Origin: Liquidambar formosana
Taxonomy: Eukaryota > Streptophyta > Magnoliopsida > Saxifragales > Altingiaceae
Length of the DNA stretch: 64,000 bases
Assembly: GCA_039720395.1 (NCBI GenBank)
Contig: CM077827.1
Span: 8,223,991-8,287,990, forward strand
Reading direction: 5' to 3'
Positions within the stretch are counted from its first letter, which is position 1. Each line of letters opens with the position of its first letter. Of this stretch, positions 23,191 through 37,900 are shown piece after piece. The translations under genes were made by a program, and so were the position numbers. The notes under the pieces were generated by a model. The model made no database searches and was not told the DNA's origin. It saw only the letters and a program-made list of their open reading frames with translations.

Positions 23191-25664
23191 AAAATTATTT
23201 TCCAAAATTTTTACTTCTCAATTCTCATTTCACATAATTATAACACAATGCTGCAATAGGACATAACTCTTTACTCCGCCGTGTCCATTACTGTAACATA
23301 TTATGAAGAAGCACTATTATTACTTGTCATGGGAAGTTTCCTGTACCATCGTTATAATTTCTCTTTTTTCCCCAAGAAAAAAAACAAGAAAAAAAAAAAG
23401 CAAGGAAAAATTGAAAACGAAAGGGGGAAAGGAAAAATAAAAAATGGAAAGAAAGAAAGAAAGAAAGAAGGAAAGAAAAGAAGTTTCCTATGGGCTGCCT
23501 CAAGTACGGCTACAGAAATTCTTGAAAGTTATGGTGTGAAAGGGGTCATTTCATGTACGATTACATGTCCCTGCATTGTCATATACCAAGCTTTTCGTAA
23601 GTGGGACACTTAGAGGGCAATTCATGGGGTCCATGGCTTTTATTTTGAGAAGTGATGGGTAGATTTTTAATTTTCTAACTTTTTTTGTGGGCCTAACTTT
23701 GTGTGACTTTCCACGGTAGGAATTTTTCAAAAAATTTACCAATTATCAGGTTGGGTTGCACCATAATTGACCAATTATATCTCAAATTATTCAGTCATTC
23801 CGTCCATATTATTAGACAATCAGATGAATGAAAAATGAAAGTATGGTCCACTTATTTTATTTGCTTTATTTTTTTTTATATATATATAAATTTCCCACTT
23901 TTTCCTAGTTCAATTCTAGCATGTGGTCTGACTCTTTCTTTCCTTCTCTTTAAAAAATAAAAAAATAATAGTAATTAATAGGTATTTTACTAAATAGGAG
24001 TAACTGTTTAAATTTTTTTTTTTATTTAAATGATATATCCAAAGGCAAAACCAAGAACTGCGAGTTAGGGTGACCAACTTAAAGGAGAAAAAAAATCTCT
24101 ACTATATAATATTGTGAAAAAAAAAAAAAAAAACTTTCATTACATGAAGTCATAACTCTTGAAAAATCATAGAAAACACTAATAGTTAGGGGAAAAAAAA
24201 AATACAAATGCAACATATTTGCAGGTTTAGGGATGTGGGTATCTTAGTATTAATGAAACTGTCTAAATGAAAGCATAAAATAGAAATCCAATTTAAATGA
24301 TCTAGGGGAAAAAAAAATGAGAATTTGGACTAAAAGGTGAGGAAAAAAAATCCAAAGATATGATTCAACCTTTAAGATCGAGATTCAGAAATACATGAAA
24401 TTTGGGTGTGCTTTTGTTTAAAAGTACTTACAAAAAAAAAAAAAAAAAAAAAGTTGAAGAAGGTTTAGATACCGAATAATTTTCACAAAATATTGATAAA
24501 GAATGGTAAAAAAATCTCAAAAAATCTAAACTAGAGCTCAAGTATTCATTCCGACAAACCCTCTTAGTCAAGAGCGTACTCAAAAAGCAGTGTTAGGACT
24601 TCTTTTTTTTATTTTATGGTAAAGAATAGAAAAAGTTAATTGATGATTTGACGAAAACACCTAATATGAAAAGTTATCTCTTCCATAAGTTAAGGGATTT
24701 TTTAGTAAAATCATAATATTAGTTTGATTCAATGATGTGCATTCCACCATTTGTGGTGGGCACTTGTACAAGTTTATTAAAAAATTGAATCTTATTTGAC
24801 CAAGTATCAATTTTTTCCAAAATATTGCAGGGGCCATAGCCCCCCCTTGGTCTCCGCATAGTTTCTTCCCTGGGTATATCAAACTTGTGTCTAAATTAAA
24901 TATGTGCAGAAGCACCCCCCTTTTCCTTTTTATTTTATTTTATTTTTTATTTTTCATTTTTTTAAAGAAAGACTCAAATTGTCCTGGTTGCTCTATGCCA
25001 GTAGCAGTATTTTATTCTTAAACCCTAAGCATTCAGTGATGGATGTAATTTTTATTTTATTTTATTTGGGAAGAGGAGGGGGCTGGTGAGGAGAGGTTCT
25101 ACAATCACTCAGTGTGGAAGAATTGATTAACTTCCACACCAAGTGAGTGTCCTAACATTCAAGACCCAGCAACCCACCCTAAATTGATAGCATAGAATAG
25201 CTGCAATTTTTGAGGGAAGATTAAGAGATCCATTTATTACTGTGTGCGTTTAGGTAAAGATAGATTTATCTATTCTTTTTAATTTAGGGAGGTTTTTCTC
25301 TTTGTTTTTGGCTGCAATTAAATTCCCATTATTAATATCCACAAGTGGAACATTACAAAATTTGGAGCAAGTTAACGCTAAAAGTCTCATCATTATTATG
25401 CTGGTTAAAAGAAAACTCGTTGTAAAGCACATGATGTTGCCCTCTCCATACACTAATCTTAAATAAAAAGGGTAATGATACTTCTACCGGTTTTTTTTTC
25501 CCTTTACTGGTCTGATCTGCCGGGTGATGCGTCTCTGGCAAATATGGAAATTTATTGGAAGACCATGTCTCTTTTATTGTGAAAAAAATTGTATACTATA
25601 GCAGGTGGAAGGATCCGGTGGATCTATCCGTGTTTGTATATATATACACGGTTATGTTTTCATT

Positions 25665-25818
25665 AACATATGTTGATATAAGTTATATCAGTACTATGCA
25701 TTGGGGATTGTATCATTTGCATTAGTCCAATGTATCTCATATCCTACTAATGCATAAGATACAATTCCCAATACGAGTGTTGATATAACTTATATCAATA
25801 CATGCTTACCTGATCATC
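25665..25818. mobile_element. Short palindromic MITE, about 155 bp
   Basis: The inverted arms TTGATATAAGTTATATCAGT and TGTTGATATAACTTATATCA surround GCATTGGGGATTGTATC and its inverse. The right end ACATGCTTACCTGATC matches the inverted left end of the copy at 61441-61600. The left terminus is degraded here. Confidence 0.75.
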
Positions 25819-27939
25819 ATCCTATCCATATATTATATATAGCATCACCCCAAATAAAATTAATAATTGGGTTGGAGTCGGGTAGGTCAAGTGGGTTTTG
25901 GAGCTCAAGTCGGAAACCCATTACCTTGATGGTGTACATTCTAAACTTCTAATGGACTTGGCATATTTCGAGTAAGACTTGTATAACTATAGTCAAAATT
26001 GGGTTGTATTACGATGAATCTTAGCCTAAAAGAATGAAAAACTTGAACCTGGCCAAATTATTTTGGCCACCATATATAGGGAGACAAAAGCATAGAAACT
26101 GTGTGGGTCTAAAATCGGACCACGAACACTGCAATGAGGAAGGAGCTGATTCCACCGTTTGAGTTGCAACCACAAGCTAGAGGAATGGGTTAGAAGGAAG
26201 CCGAGGTGGGTTGGGCTAAGCTCTCTCCAAAGCTTAAGTCAGTAGTTGTTTTTGGAGGAAAAGGCAAAGAAGAAGATGATGCATGTGTGTGAGTAGAATT
26301 AGGATACTGTTCATACCTCATTTGGCTATTGAATGTTCCTTTTATACCCACCTGTCTAGACTAACCTTGGCTAGCTGTGATAACTGCTTGGGTTGGGTTA
26401 AATCTCACTAGGGTTAGCCTAATAAGCATTTAACCATGGTTTGCCAGCTGTAGTTAAGTGGTTAACCTCAGGATTAGATGTAACTATCAAATTAGGGATT
26501 GGTTTACTGCGATTGAAGGGTTAAACCATGGTTTGGTTGAATTGCCACGTGTTTCGAACTAAGCAAATCTTAGAATACCGCCGTGCTGACGCTCTTATGA
26601 GCTGGTCTGGAAATGGAGCTGAACTAGACCTTAGATCGGGTTAATAGGACTAACTCCATATAACCCTGTATTGGGACCATAGGCTTAATTAGCTTGAGCC
26701 TCCAGCTCTGATGCTTCACTTCGGGATTGTTTTCACACAAAAATCATGGAAAATTTGGTGATTACTTCATATTTTTCCACACGCGAATGCACGTTTCAAA
26801 GTCATCATTAACTTATAAATTATTGAGTCAAAGGTAAATCATGGAACATTGAATTTTATTCTTATTTCAATCATTTTGAAGTTAAATTGGGAGAACAAAA
26901 AGCCAAATTCTCCACGAGATTATGATATTTACCTTAACACCATAGTATGAATAAGCAACCTTCTTCACAGCATAATTCTCTTACTTAATTGTAACTTTGG
27001 CCACAATCGGAATCAACGCACTAAATTAGTTTAAGGCTGAAACCTTGGTAGGAGTATGTAAGACTTGGGATACCCCTAGAGACAGACCCAAGAGAAGGCC
27101 TCAGGGGGCCATGGCCACCCCAACTTTGACAAAATCCTCTCTCTTATAATATACATATTCATTATCTCTCGCTCTCACCTTCACTGTGGCCACCTTCCAA
27201 TCAGCCTCACTTAAAAATCTAAAAGTCAAATAATAATCTTTTATCCAAAAGGTAAAAGATCTTGAAGTTAGATTATACACAGTAGAGAAAAACTCAATAC
27301 AAGGTGATTACCAAAAGACAAAAGCTTTGTCTTTTAGGCCTTTTATTTACAGATGTATTGAATCTACTAATTTATACTTTTCAACTTCTCATTTTATCTT
27401 GAATAGCTGAACAAAATGTATCCTTCAAGCCTCACCTTTGATCGGCCAAAAGATTCAAGAGATTAAAAGAAGATCTTCTCTCTTCAATTTTTTACCAAAC
27501 AGCACCAGTCCTAGCGAGAGGAAACAATTCTACGTCTCTTGCTTCCTCATCAAGTGCGAATTTTTTTTTAACGACTTTTTGTTTTTATTTTTGTGTTTTT
27601 AGTCTCTTTAATTTCTTTTTCTTTTATTTTTATTTTTATTTTTATTTTTATAAATTATTGTCATTTTTCCTGACAAATTTTTTTTTTCTCATTGGGACAT
27701 TGTATGATTGTCTCTAGTTTTATTTTTAGTATGTTCCTCATTTTTTAATGCAATGAATGGTGAAATTTTTTTGATTTATGCTTTAGTCACCCCCAAGATA
27801 AAATCCTAGTTATGTCCATGGGATGCCCTAATTGTTTTTGTTTTTGTTTAAAATGTTTATTAGTTATCATTGTTGTTTATTATGAGAGTTGTTATGAGGA
27901 CAAAGGTACGTCGATATTTTTACAACTGTACAACCCTAA

Positions 27940-28261
27940 GGCTATGTTTGGTATACTGGATACATTAGATTAGGATAAACATATCATTTTCATGTGCTTT
28001 GTGCTATTTTCAAATAAAGGATATAATTATCCTATATTATCAATAGGATAGTTATATCCTCTATATATGGGATATAATAAACCCTATCAAGATAGGTGGT
28101 ATATTTGTATACTATGATTCTATCTCATTTAAAAATAACAATGGGATAGAAAATTATCCAAGAGCTGTCTTTTCCACTTCAAACAAAACTACTAAAGACT
28201 TTTTCTTCATTCAACAATCATATCATATCCAACCTTTTTATCTAACGTACCAAACATAGCA
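27940..28261. mobile_element. Tourist-like (PIF/Harbinger-type) MITE, 322 bp
   Basis: The termini GGCTATGTTTGGTA and, inverted from the right, TGCTATGTTTGGTACG fit the Tourist consensus, and the 3-bp direct repeat TAA flanks the element (27937-27939 and 28262-28264). The interior is AT-rich and partly palindromic (GGATATAATTATCC; GGATAGTTATATCC). No ORF. Confidence 0.75.
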
Positions 28262-31069
28262 TAAGATATTATCACAACACTAAGATATTAACATAATCAA
28301 TATTGCAATATGGTCATGTATATATCACTGTCACTACCATCGCTACAAACAAGAAGATCGATCCTGGACCGACAAATCATGGATAATCTTGTTCCCACGC
28401 CTTTTAGTTGGAACATAACATGTGTGATTAATGAACCATAACACAAGTCGCAAAATCCGATGGCTCTAGCCTTCAGATATATCGACAATCCCACGAGTAC
28501 TTTGTTAATATTTCACTCTCTTTGAACACTTTTTTGGGAAGAAAAGAACATGAAACAGTCCCATACTCCCATTAGGGCATGACTCACGGGACATATATTC
28601 AATTGGTGGGGGTACTTGAAGATAAGGGCGTTAAACATCACAGTTGCATGATAATTGATAAACAAACAGGCTATGTCCCAGTTCCTCGACTTGTCATCTT
28701 TAATCAAAACACACCATTTCTTTTCTAGTTGCTTTTAGCTTTTCTTCTATCATGTTTGACAGTACTGCATGTGTCTCCTTTGTGAAAAGGGTGTAGGGTT
28801 TTGCTTTTATTAAGCCAGCTAGCTAGGGCATTTAGGCACTTTAGGTACTGGTGCAGTACGCGGTTGTACGTGGACTAATTGTGGTGGACCCATTAGATTA
28901 TTGCGATCCATTTACCTAAAATTTATGTGATTGATTGATATATATTCATGGTCCATGAAAGTTCAAACCCCCCCCCCCTCCCCAAAAAAAAAAAAAAAAA
29001 AAAAAAAATTATAACAAAACTAATATCGGAGAGAAATTAAACACTGTTGGCTAGTAATTGACTTCCTATAAAACACAGATACATTTTACTAAGAAGATGA
29101 AAATCATGTTTTCGCCGATGATGTTACTTTTAAACCTACCCAATACAATTCTATAATTGATGATCGATCCTCCACCGGCCATTTGATTTGGTTGTCATTG
29201 TCATAGTTAATTGTCTTTTGTATTTACAAGAGATAAGAACTTCACAACGACCTTGTTTTTTTCTTAAGCTAATAAAAAATTGACACCAATGGCCGGTCTT
29301 GTGATTTGCTAACATCTCTTTCCATATAGGGTAGGTTTTTTTTTTTTTCTTCTTTATTTATTTATTTATTTTTGTTTGTGTTTAAAGGGAATTCAAGGAT
29401 GCTGAGGCTTATAATGGATTATTGTGCAGTTAATAACTTAGTAGATTTGATGAAAATGAATGCTCCTATTGAGATTCAAAAATTCAAGTGTAGGATATAA
29501 CACGGCTCAATTTACCATCATGCCTCAAAGGAATCCTTGTTGAAATAAGCATTATCTATATTCTATTATGAATCTTAATTTTAATTAATTTCTTCTTTAT
29601 TAGTATTTCGTTCCCATTTTTGAGGGGAAAGGGCAGAGCACAGAAAGTCTTCGCAGTTCAAAAGTCAAGAAGTCAAAGTAAATGTACACGCGCAAGCCAA
29701 AAAAAAAAAAATGTGGACTTAAAAAAGTACTGGCATGGACCGAGTCAAACTCAGTTACTACACCATTCGATGGTATCTCCATCTACGGCATTAATGCCCT
29801 AAAACTGGAAACACCTGTAAATTGCAACCCAGTTTCCAATACTTGCAGATTAAGAAGAAGCCCTAATCACTTGGACCACATCCTTCATTTTAGGACCACT
29901 CTATAAATAGGCAATGATGCTAATCCATTGTACATGTTGTCTTCATTGATCTCCTTCGTTACCACTGCCAATATTGTCGAGATCACTGTATTTTTCGATC
30001 AAGAATCTTTTTGAAAATTTTTAAATTATATTCAACTTCTCTTATATTTATCTGTTTGGTTGCTGAGAACTTGAAAAAGTAAATATGATTTGATGAAAAA
30101 TAAAAATATACATTCCTAGTGACCCATTTGATTTCAAAAAACACGAGGGAGAAAAGGAAAGGAAAGGAAAGGAAAAGGAGAATTAGATTTTTTTTTTTGT
30201 CAAAGTCCCAAAGCTATGAACAACTTTTCTAGCTAGCACTTTTCTGTTTGGTTGCGAAGACTTTTAAGACCTTATACTTCTCCGACTTCTAATAGTGATA
30301 TCTAATGCATATGATGAATAATTCGTGAAACAAACATGAATATTCTTAGGCTATGTACATCAAAATTTTGAAGTCATTACAAAGAATTCAAAATTGATTA
30401 ATTGTTTTTTGTGGAATTTCTTGTTTGTCAACTACACGAGGATTTGAATTGATGTCCTTTCACTGACTCTTTCTAAATTATATTTTTCTTTGAGCCAATT
30501 TATTTTTTGAAATTCTTTCAGATTACTCCCAAAATTGTCAGCCAAATTATTTCAAAGTTTTAGAATATTCCAAATAATTAACGTGCAAGAACCCTAGATT
30601 TGATTTAGACAAATGTTATAAGAAATTTGTGGCAAGTCAAACATTTTTGCAATATGTTTTTGAACAAAAAATTTTAAATCAATGACCAATTAATGATGGG
30701 AATGAACTTTAATCGAAGGCCTTCGACTATCAAATCGAATGGCTGTGATCAAAACACTGATGAGGCACTTAAAAATCAAATGTTTTTTTTTTTCTTTTTG
30801 TTTGCATAAAAATAAATAAATAAATAAAAAGAAGGAGCTTTAGACATTACCAAACAAGAGAGCCCCACCATGCATGTGCCAAGATTCCCCAAAACTACCA
30901 GCACCCTTAACCTAATCGTTTCTCTCCCTTTCAAGTCTTTTACCAACCTTCTCTCATTCTTGCCAACCTTGCTTACCAAACAGATCCGGACCCATAAAAG
31001 AAGAACCCCATCTTTAATAAGTACACACATTACAACTCTTTTTTATATTACAACTCTTTTTTATAACAA
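28262..31069. other. Gene-free AT-rich region
   Basis: No gene can be supported. It has a C/A homopolymer block at 28968-29008. A minus-strand tRNA-like A-box sequence (TGGTCCAAGTGATTAGGG, about 29863-29880) may be a SINE scrap. The segment 30855-31020 is a diverged relative of 33165-33320 and 44405-44555. Confidence 0.5.
30855..31020. repeat. Diverged third copy of a segment inside the duplicated block
   Basis: CATGTGCCAAGATTCCCCAA, AACTACCAGCACCCTTAACC and CCAAACAGATCCGGACC parallel CATGTGCAAAGATTCCCAAA, ACTTCAAGCACACTCTAAAC and ACAAACAAGATCCCAC at 33179-33285 (and 44420-44525). It suggests an older duplication before the A/B event. By-eye alignment. Confidence 0.6.
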
Positions 31070-32305
31070 AGTTATTATCATAATTGTCTTGATTTAGTGA
31101 TAATTAACTTGTGGTCCTTACAGGGCAGACGATGTGAATTCAATTTTTACCAATTATCAAAAAAAAAAAAAAAAAAAAGTATGAGGTAATATTGGATTTT
31201 GTTTGCCCTTTTTCAAGAGGTTGCCCTATATCGAGATCAGTGGTGCTCGAAAAGGGTTGTAAGATTAATTCTATAATCTATATTAGTTTGTCTAATAACC
31301 TCCGGCTATGTTCCTCCATCTTATATATTCATTATATTATGATAGATATATTATTGTTGCGTAGAAGCTTCGTAAACATGAGTTTGAATTAATCTTAAGG
31401 GAGAAACATGAAACCAACCTATATTGGAGCTCTACTTTGTGGAAACATAAGGTGGCATGCATTATTTAAGCAGTTAATTTGTCGTTTATTTTCCTATAAT
31501 CATCTAAATCAACTTTGCATTCCGATTATGCGGCGGGATTTGAGCTTTAGTGTTTTAGTATAATATTTATTTCCTGTAAAATGAAAAACTTAGGCTCTGC
31601 TTATGATACTTACCATTAGGAAAATCTACTTTCCCTAGGGTTCTGATTCTCTTTAGCTTGTAACATGATAAACAGTTTATTGAACCAAATTAAACTTAAT
31701 CGTCCATTAATCAAGTCGAACATTTTTCCCCCAAAGAGAAAAAAAAAAAGAACATTGTTTCCAGCATTTTCTTGGAATTCACCACAGTTTCTTCTATTTG
31801 TAAATGAAGTTGTTGCTAAAGAAAGATATTGGGGTCATACATCATTGTATGAAACAAACATGACCCAGATTATACCTGGCTAGCTCTAGTTGGGTTTAAT
31901 TCATTATAATCATCGAGTTAATAACATATACCCGCTATAGTATCTCTCCTCCTCTTATAAGGGAGAGGTTAAAAAATTCGACCCTGCTACCTGGGAAAAA
32001 GCAAAAAAAAAAAAATGAGAGAGACAGAGAGAGGGAGTAGTGGGTAGAATGTTTATTTGGGAAAAATAAAGTAATGGATAGAAGAACAAACATCAACTGG
32101 AAATCTTTGCTAAACTTTTAGAATTAACCAATAAAAGACCAATTAGGTATGACTAATTAAGTTGTGATTCATTATCTTTATTCTAGTTTATTTGGCAGTT
32201 CCGAATTACACATCAAAAGTAGGTATAATGTTTCCTGTAGAAGCATTAGGTAGAAATCTCTCGTAAGATTCTTGGAAGAGTTGAAATCATGGTGAGTGGG
32301 AGACC

Positions 32306-32308
<3 letters not shown>

Positions 32309-32352
<44 letters not shown>
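32309..32352. repeat. (CT)n(CA)n microsatellite, copy A
   Basis: About 16 CT units followed by 5-6 CA units. The allelic position in copy B is 43562-43604, with fewer CT and more CA units. Confidence 0.9.
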
Positions 32353-33985
32353 TAATTAAGCTGTTTAACCATCCTTCCTGCCCAACTAATATCGTTAGCG
32401 AGTCCATGACGACCCATAAAAGAAGTAGAATTTTAAAATTATGAGGTGAGATACTAAGATTTTATACAAGCATTTTAATGGGTTATAGATGAAGGTTGGT
32501 GCCATATATTATAAGAATCTAGATGCAAACATGGAATACAATCCCTCGCAAGCTTTACAGAATTGGAACTTGGGAGTCTCCATATATATATATATATTAT
32601 ACAAGCCAAGTAGTCAAAGTAAATACCCAAGAAGAATAGATGAGTTGACTCATTTCTCTAATTACATTTTTTTCATATCTTTTGTTTTATTATTATTTTT
32701 AAAAAAATTATTAAAAAAAAATCTCGTATTTTAGCACCATCTTAAAGCTAGGCATATAGAAACACAGGCCTCATTGAAAATGAAGCCAAATATTAATCTA
32801 GCTTTCATTTTGGTTCATTTATACAGAATGTGACGGTCCCTTCACATTGTTGGGTAAAAAGGAACCATGGGTCAATTAAATTGCTAAATTACTCTCAAAA
32901 TCACACTCACTACACATAATCATATTATTACATTTTCCTCCCATTAATTATTATTGATCATCGATTGTTAGTATTGACTTTCATGATTGGCCCACATATC
33001 GAACGGTCTTGATTCTTTATTTCATTGATCTCCCTCTTTTATTTTCTTTTATTTTTTTTACTAATTAAAGAAGTACTTGGAAGTATTATATTGATGAAGC
33101 AAGTAGTAACTAACTTTCCATTAAAAACCAAACCACCAAGGAAAAAAAAAAAAAATGAGGGAAGAGAAGGACCCCTACCATGTGCAAAGATTCCCAAAAC
33201 TTCAAGCACACTCTAAACCTAATTCTTTTCAGAGTCATGTCCATACACTTCTAGCTAGTCATACTAACAAACAAGATCCCACTTAAATTATGCCAAACAA
33301 TGCCTTTAATAAGCTAGATAAAGAAACTTTGAGTACTATGACTGTCTCTCTTGTAATTAGGGCCTATGGTTAAGTGGTTGGTTATAGTTTGCTTTGGAAT
33401 TTGGGTTTATAAATTGTGATTTTTTATTATTTTAAGGTTCTCTTTAAGTCGTAAAAAAAAATTTGGTCAAAGTTAGGTTGCATTATTGCTTAGAACTCTG
33501 ATAATGAGGGTTGCAACAGCTTAATAAACTAGTTTAAATCAAAATATTTTGTTATGATTCCAGTAATATTGTATCAAGCCTTTAATTTGTTCAATGGTTA
33601 GGGTAGCTTAATGGCGCCTCCCCCCAACCAAGGGAAGCCTTCGACTCGAGAACAAAGCCAAGTAACCAAAAAAAGAGTGAAGACCCTATAAAGCAGGGCG
33701 GAGTAAAAACAATTTCATTTGCAGGGGCCAAATTAGTAATATGGAGATAAAATATAAAAAATTATCAATAATAGTATATTTTTCTTTATAACTTTTTTTT
33801 TTATATTTTAAAGTTTCATTTTCTCCAAATAAAGTGTATGTATCCAGGCCAATGGCCAGCCTAGCAGTAAACCGGGCCTGGACAAACTCTGTAGGACTTG
33901 GTTTAAGTTGGTTGGCCCAGATTTATCCTCCGCTGGGCTCGAGCTTGCTTGTTTATGACGTGGGCCAAACATGTTAAATGTAATA

Positions 33986-34383
33986 GAGGGCTGCTATTAC
34001 AATCCCTCCAACCTTTATTTGTAACCTTCGCTTATTTTCACTTTTTAAGATTTGAGGAAAAATATTAAAGAGTTTTATGAAAATTAGCTATATTGTCCCA
34101 TTATAAAACATCATTTTGAACAACTTTATAGAAGAATTTTTTTCTAAAATCTATTGTTTAAGTGAATTTTTTCGACCATTTTTAATTTTCGTTTTATACA
34201 AATGAAATAGAGTGTGTAATTGGCCAAAAAGTCCTCTTAAATTACAGATTTTAGAAAAAATTTCTCTTGCAAAGTTGTTCAAAATAATGTTTTCTAGTGA
34301 ACTACATAGCCATTTTCATTAAAATCTTTTATATTTTTCATAAAACCTTAGAAAGTGAAAATAAGCGGACTTTACAAATAAAG
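33986..34383. mobile_element. MULE-like MITE shared by both duplicates, copy A (right end deleted)
   Basis: The left terminus GAGGGCTGCTATTACAATCC follows AATGTAATA (33977-33985). The right arm stops at ACAAATAAAG, joined directly to TAATATTATAC; compared with copy B, 29 bases covering the right terminus and part of the target duplication are missing. It is non-coding. Confidence 0.85.
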
Positions 34384-34922
34384 TAATATTATACTAATAA
34401 ATTTATAATTTTGAGAGAAAAGCTACTGAGGAGCACCTCATAGCTGTATTGATGAGCTCTCCCTCAATTTTATGAGTTAATGTATAAGTTTTAAGAGAAG
34501 GCCGATACCATTGAAAAGCACATAAATAAATAAAAAAAAATCATGGTAAAATACTATGTGGTTTGATCACACAAACATATCAAAGTTTGATGCTCTATTT
34601 GACAGATTAAAATTCTTCATCAACTTTAACAGGCTTGTGTGATCAATTCACAAGTCATTTTTTGATGAATTTTTGTACAGGGACCCTCAATGAATTATTT
34701 TTGTTTCAGAATTTTAAAAATTTTAATTTTCAAATCAATCTCACATCATGCATCTTTTTTTTCATTCCAATCTATCATGTGCCATATTTTCCATTTGTAG
34801 AGTGGAAATTTTGTTATTTAAATTTGACAAGAAGTCATTTCGATCATTCCTCTTGTCTTTACAAAGTGACCAATGCACATGCCCAGCATGAGATCCAGAT
34901 TTGGTGCAGTTGGAGTGGTTTT

Positions 34923-37900
34923 TTTTGTTTTTGTTTTTATTTATTTATTTTTTTTTTTTTTGGGTGGTTTGAAGGGGGCCTTAAACCCAACTACAAAGGA
35001 ACAAAACGAGGTCTAGCAGCCCCAGAAACATCAGCATAAAGAAAAAAAGAAAGCCCCATAGGTGGGACAAGATAAGAAACTAACCCATTTCCATGAGTGA
35101 GGCTAAAGGTAGCAAGCCAATCAGCACAGCAATTACCTGCCTATTAGTATGTAGCAGTCTACAATTCCAATTTCTAGCAATGAGATCTTGACAAGCCTGG
35201 ATCAGAGCAAAATCAGGATGAAAGGACGAAACACCATTAGTGACCATCTGAACCACAACCTCAGAGTCAGAATCAACAACCAAATTTCTAATTTAAGAGT
35301 TCCACGCCAATTTGAAACCTTGAAACAATGCCCAAAGTTTAGCTCTATCAATATGACAAACCCCAATGTTCATAGAAAAGCTGTTAATCCATTTGCCTTA
35401 TGTATTACTGATAAGTCTACCAGCACCTGAGCGTCCCGGATTACCCTTCGAACAACCATCAACATTCAATTTAAACCAACCGCTGCTCGGGGGTGTCCAC
35501 AAAATAAATACCTCTATTCTTATCTTGGGAGCCATATACAAAAGAAGAACTTGTCCCATTTCTTAGGAGAGGGTCATGATATGAACTGTGGGATTACTTG
35601 GATAATGAAAGCCAGGGTCAAATAACAATTATTACACCAAATCCATGCCTTCCTACAAGTTGAAGGCAAAAATAGAAGGCCAAGGCGAAACCATAACAAT
35701 ATCATTGGCTTCAGTAGAAATGTTGAGATCAATCCAATTTCTAGTCTGTAATTGAAAGAAGCAATTCCTTAGGGAGGTGGGGACGAATTTATTCCAAATA
35801 ATTAAATTTAGTTGCTGGACAATCTCTAAGAATATGTAACACATCTTCTAGACCATGTCCACAAAGAGCACAAGAGAGATCTTAAGATAAGTTTCTAGTT
35901 AATCTCTTAGCATTGGTTAATAATTTTTTATGTCTGGCCAACTAAAGAAAATGTTTAATTTTAGGAACAACTCTTAGTTTCTATAACATTTCCATCCAGA
36001 GTGAACTTCCCCTCTTTGCTCAAAATTGACTTTGATATCAAAAGCAGTCTTAGTAGAGAATTTATCTGAAGAAGTGGGGTTCCATATCTCGCTCATTATG
36101 AAGCCCAACTGGAATACTGAGAATCTTTTGGACAAAATTAAGAGGTAAAGCAAGTAAAAATGATAGTAACATCCCATTCACCATTCAAAATAAAATCTGA
36201 GACAAACACATCAACATAAGCAAGGATGGGAGGGGATACTGGAACCAGTTCAATGAGTGGCTTATTATCAATCCACATATCCTAACCAGAAGAGCACTTG
36301 ATCCCTTAGTTGATTCGCCAACCAATGCCTTGTTCAAAGCGTTTCCCTTTCACGTAATATACTGCTCCAAGAGTGAGAAGAGCCCGAAGTTGATGGAACA
36401 TCAAGAAACGAGTGACTTTTAACATATTTCTTTTTTATAACACAAACCCATAGAGAGTTGTCCTCAGTAAGAATTCGCCAACCTATTTTAGCCAACAGAA
36501 CTGTATTCATATCCCCCATTTTCTTAAGACCCAAACCTCCCATATCTTTTGGAAGGTAAACACTATTCCATCCTACCAAATGAACCTTTCTCACTGCCTC
36601 AGTATGACCCCAAAAGAAATGCTTAGTGACTTCTATTAATAGCTTTGCTAGTGGAGCAGGGTAATCTGGAGGTTTGCATCAAGTAATAAGGAATTAATGA
36701 GGACATGGCTTATATCAAAGTAACACGACCTGGCCAAATTAAGATGCTTTGCCTTCCACCTAGCTAGACGAGAATTAACCTTATCCACGAGGTCTTGATA
36801 CGTCACTTTGTCAACCCTAGCATAAATGAGAGGGGCACCCAAATATTTACCCAAGTTAGAGACAATATTGATTCCACTTATTCCTTGAATTGAATCAGCA
36901 ACCAGATTAGGGGTATTAGGAGAAACATAAATTTTAGACTTATAAGTAGTCACTTTTTGGGCATGATAAATCACAAAAATAGTTCAAGCACTCTAACATC
37001 ATGCGGGCTTGATTAGCAGAGGATTCAAAAAATAAAACCAAATCATCTGCAAAAAAGAGATGAGATATGACAGGACCATTCCTTAAAGCTTTAACCTCTT
37101 TCCATTTAAGAACCGTGATCTCCCCTTCAATTAGGTGAGATAACTTCTCCATACAAAGAACAAAGAGGTAAGGGGAAAGAGGATCCCCCTACCTGAGACC
37201 TTCTGTGTGGTTGAAAAATAGTCAGTTTTCTCCCATTCCAAAGAACAGCCAACCGAGGAGATGTTACACAAACTATGATCAGTTGAATCCAATGAGAAGG
37301 AAGTCCAAGCTCTATTAAAACTGCTATGAGGAAATTCCAATTAATTCTATCATATGCTTTTTCTAGATCAATCTTCCAAGCCATGGCGCCCACACGCCCT
37401 TTCTTCTTTTTAAACGAATGCAACACTTCCTGAACAATGAAAATATTATCACTAGTATGTCTACCTAGAATGAAACTTGATTAATTGAGTTGAAGCGATA
37501 AGCTTTGACATGAATGGACGAATGTGATTGACAATGAGCTTAGTGACCACTTTGTAAAGCACATTACAAAGACCAATGGGTCTAAATTGATTTAGAGAAG
37601 TCGGATAGTTAACCTTGGGAATTAAAGTAATGAAGGTATCATTTAATCCATTAGGCCTAACACCAGTAGAGAAAATAGACCTAATAAAGGGACATATTGA
37701 CAAACCCACAAGCCTCCAAAATCTTTGAAAAAATAGGGCCTGATAACCTATCAGGCCCAGGGTAAGCCCCAGTAGAAAAAAGAGCCTTCTTGATTTCCAA
37801 ATCAAATACCTACTTACTCAGAACATTATGAACCACCTTCAAGATAGAAGGAAATGAAAGGTGAAAATTCCATGAGCATTGCTCGTCATCTTCAATGCTA

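Larger units (their letters stand above)
22421..27939. other. Gene-free region with transposon relics
   Basis: No supportable gene in 5.5 kb. 22930-23280 holds an old repeat (CCCCCATTGGTTCAACC ... ACATAATTATAACACAATGC) related to 59930-60075, here interrupted by a palindromic piece at 23030-23190. 25860-27100 has GGGTTGGGTT-type and CAGGGGGCCATGGCCACC-type sequence common in plant repeats. Simple AT-rich DNA fills the rest. Confidence 0.5.

Noticed and set aside
32489..32734. 81-codon ORF repeated in both duplicate copies
   Set aside because: The frame is not kept in copy B and the latter part is low-complexity, so there is no sign of coding selection.
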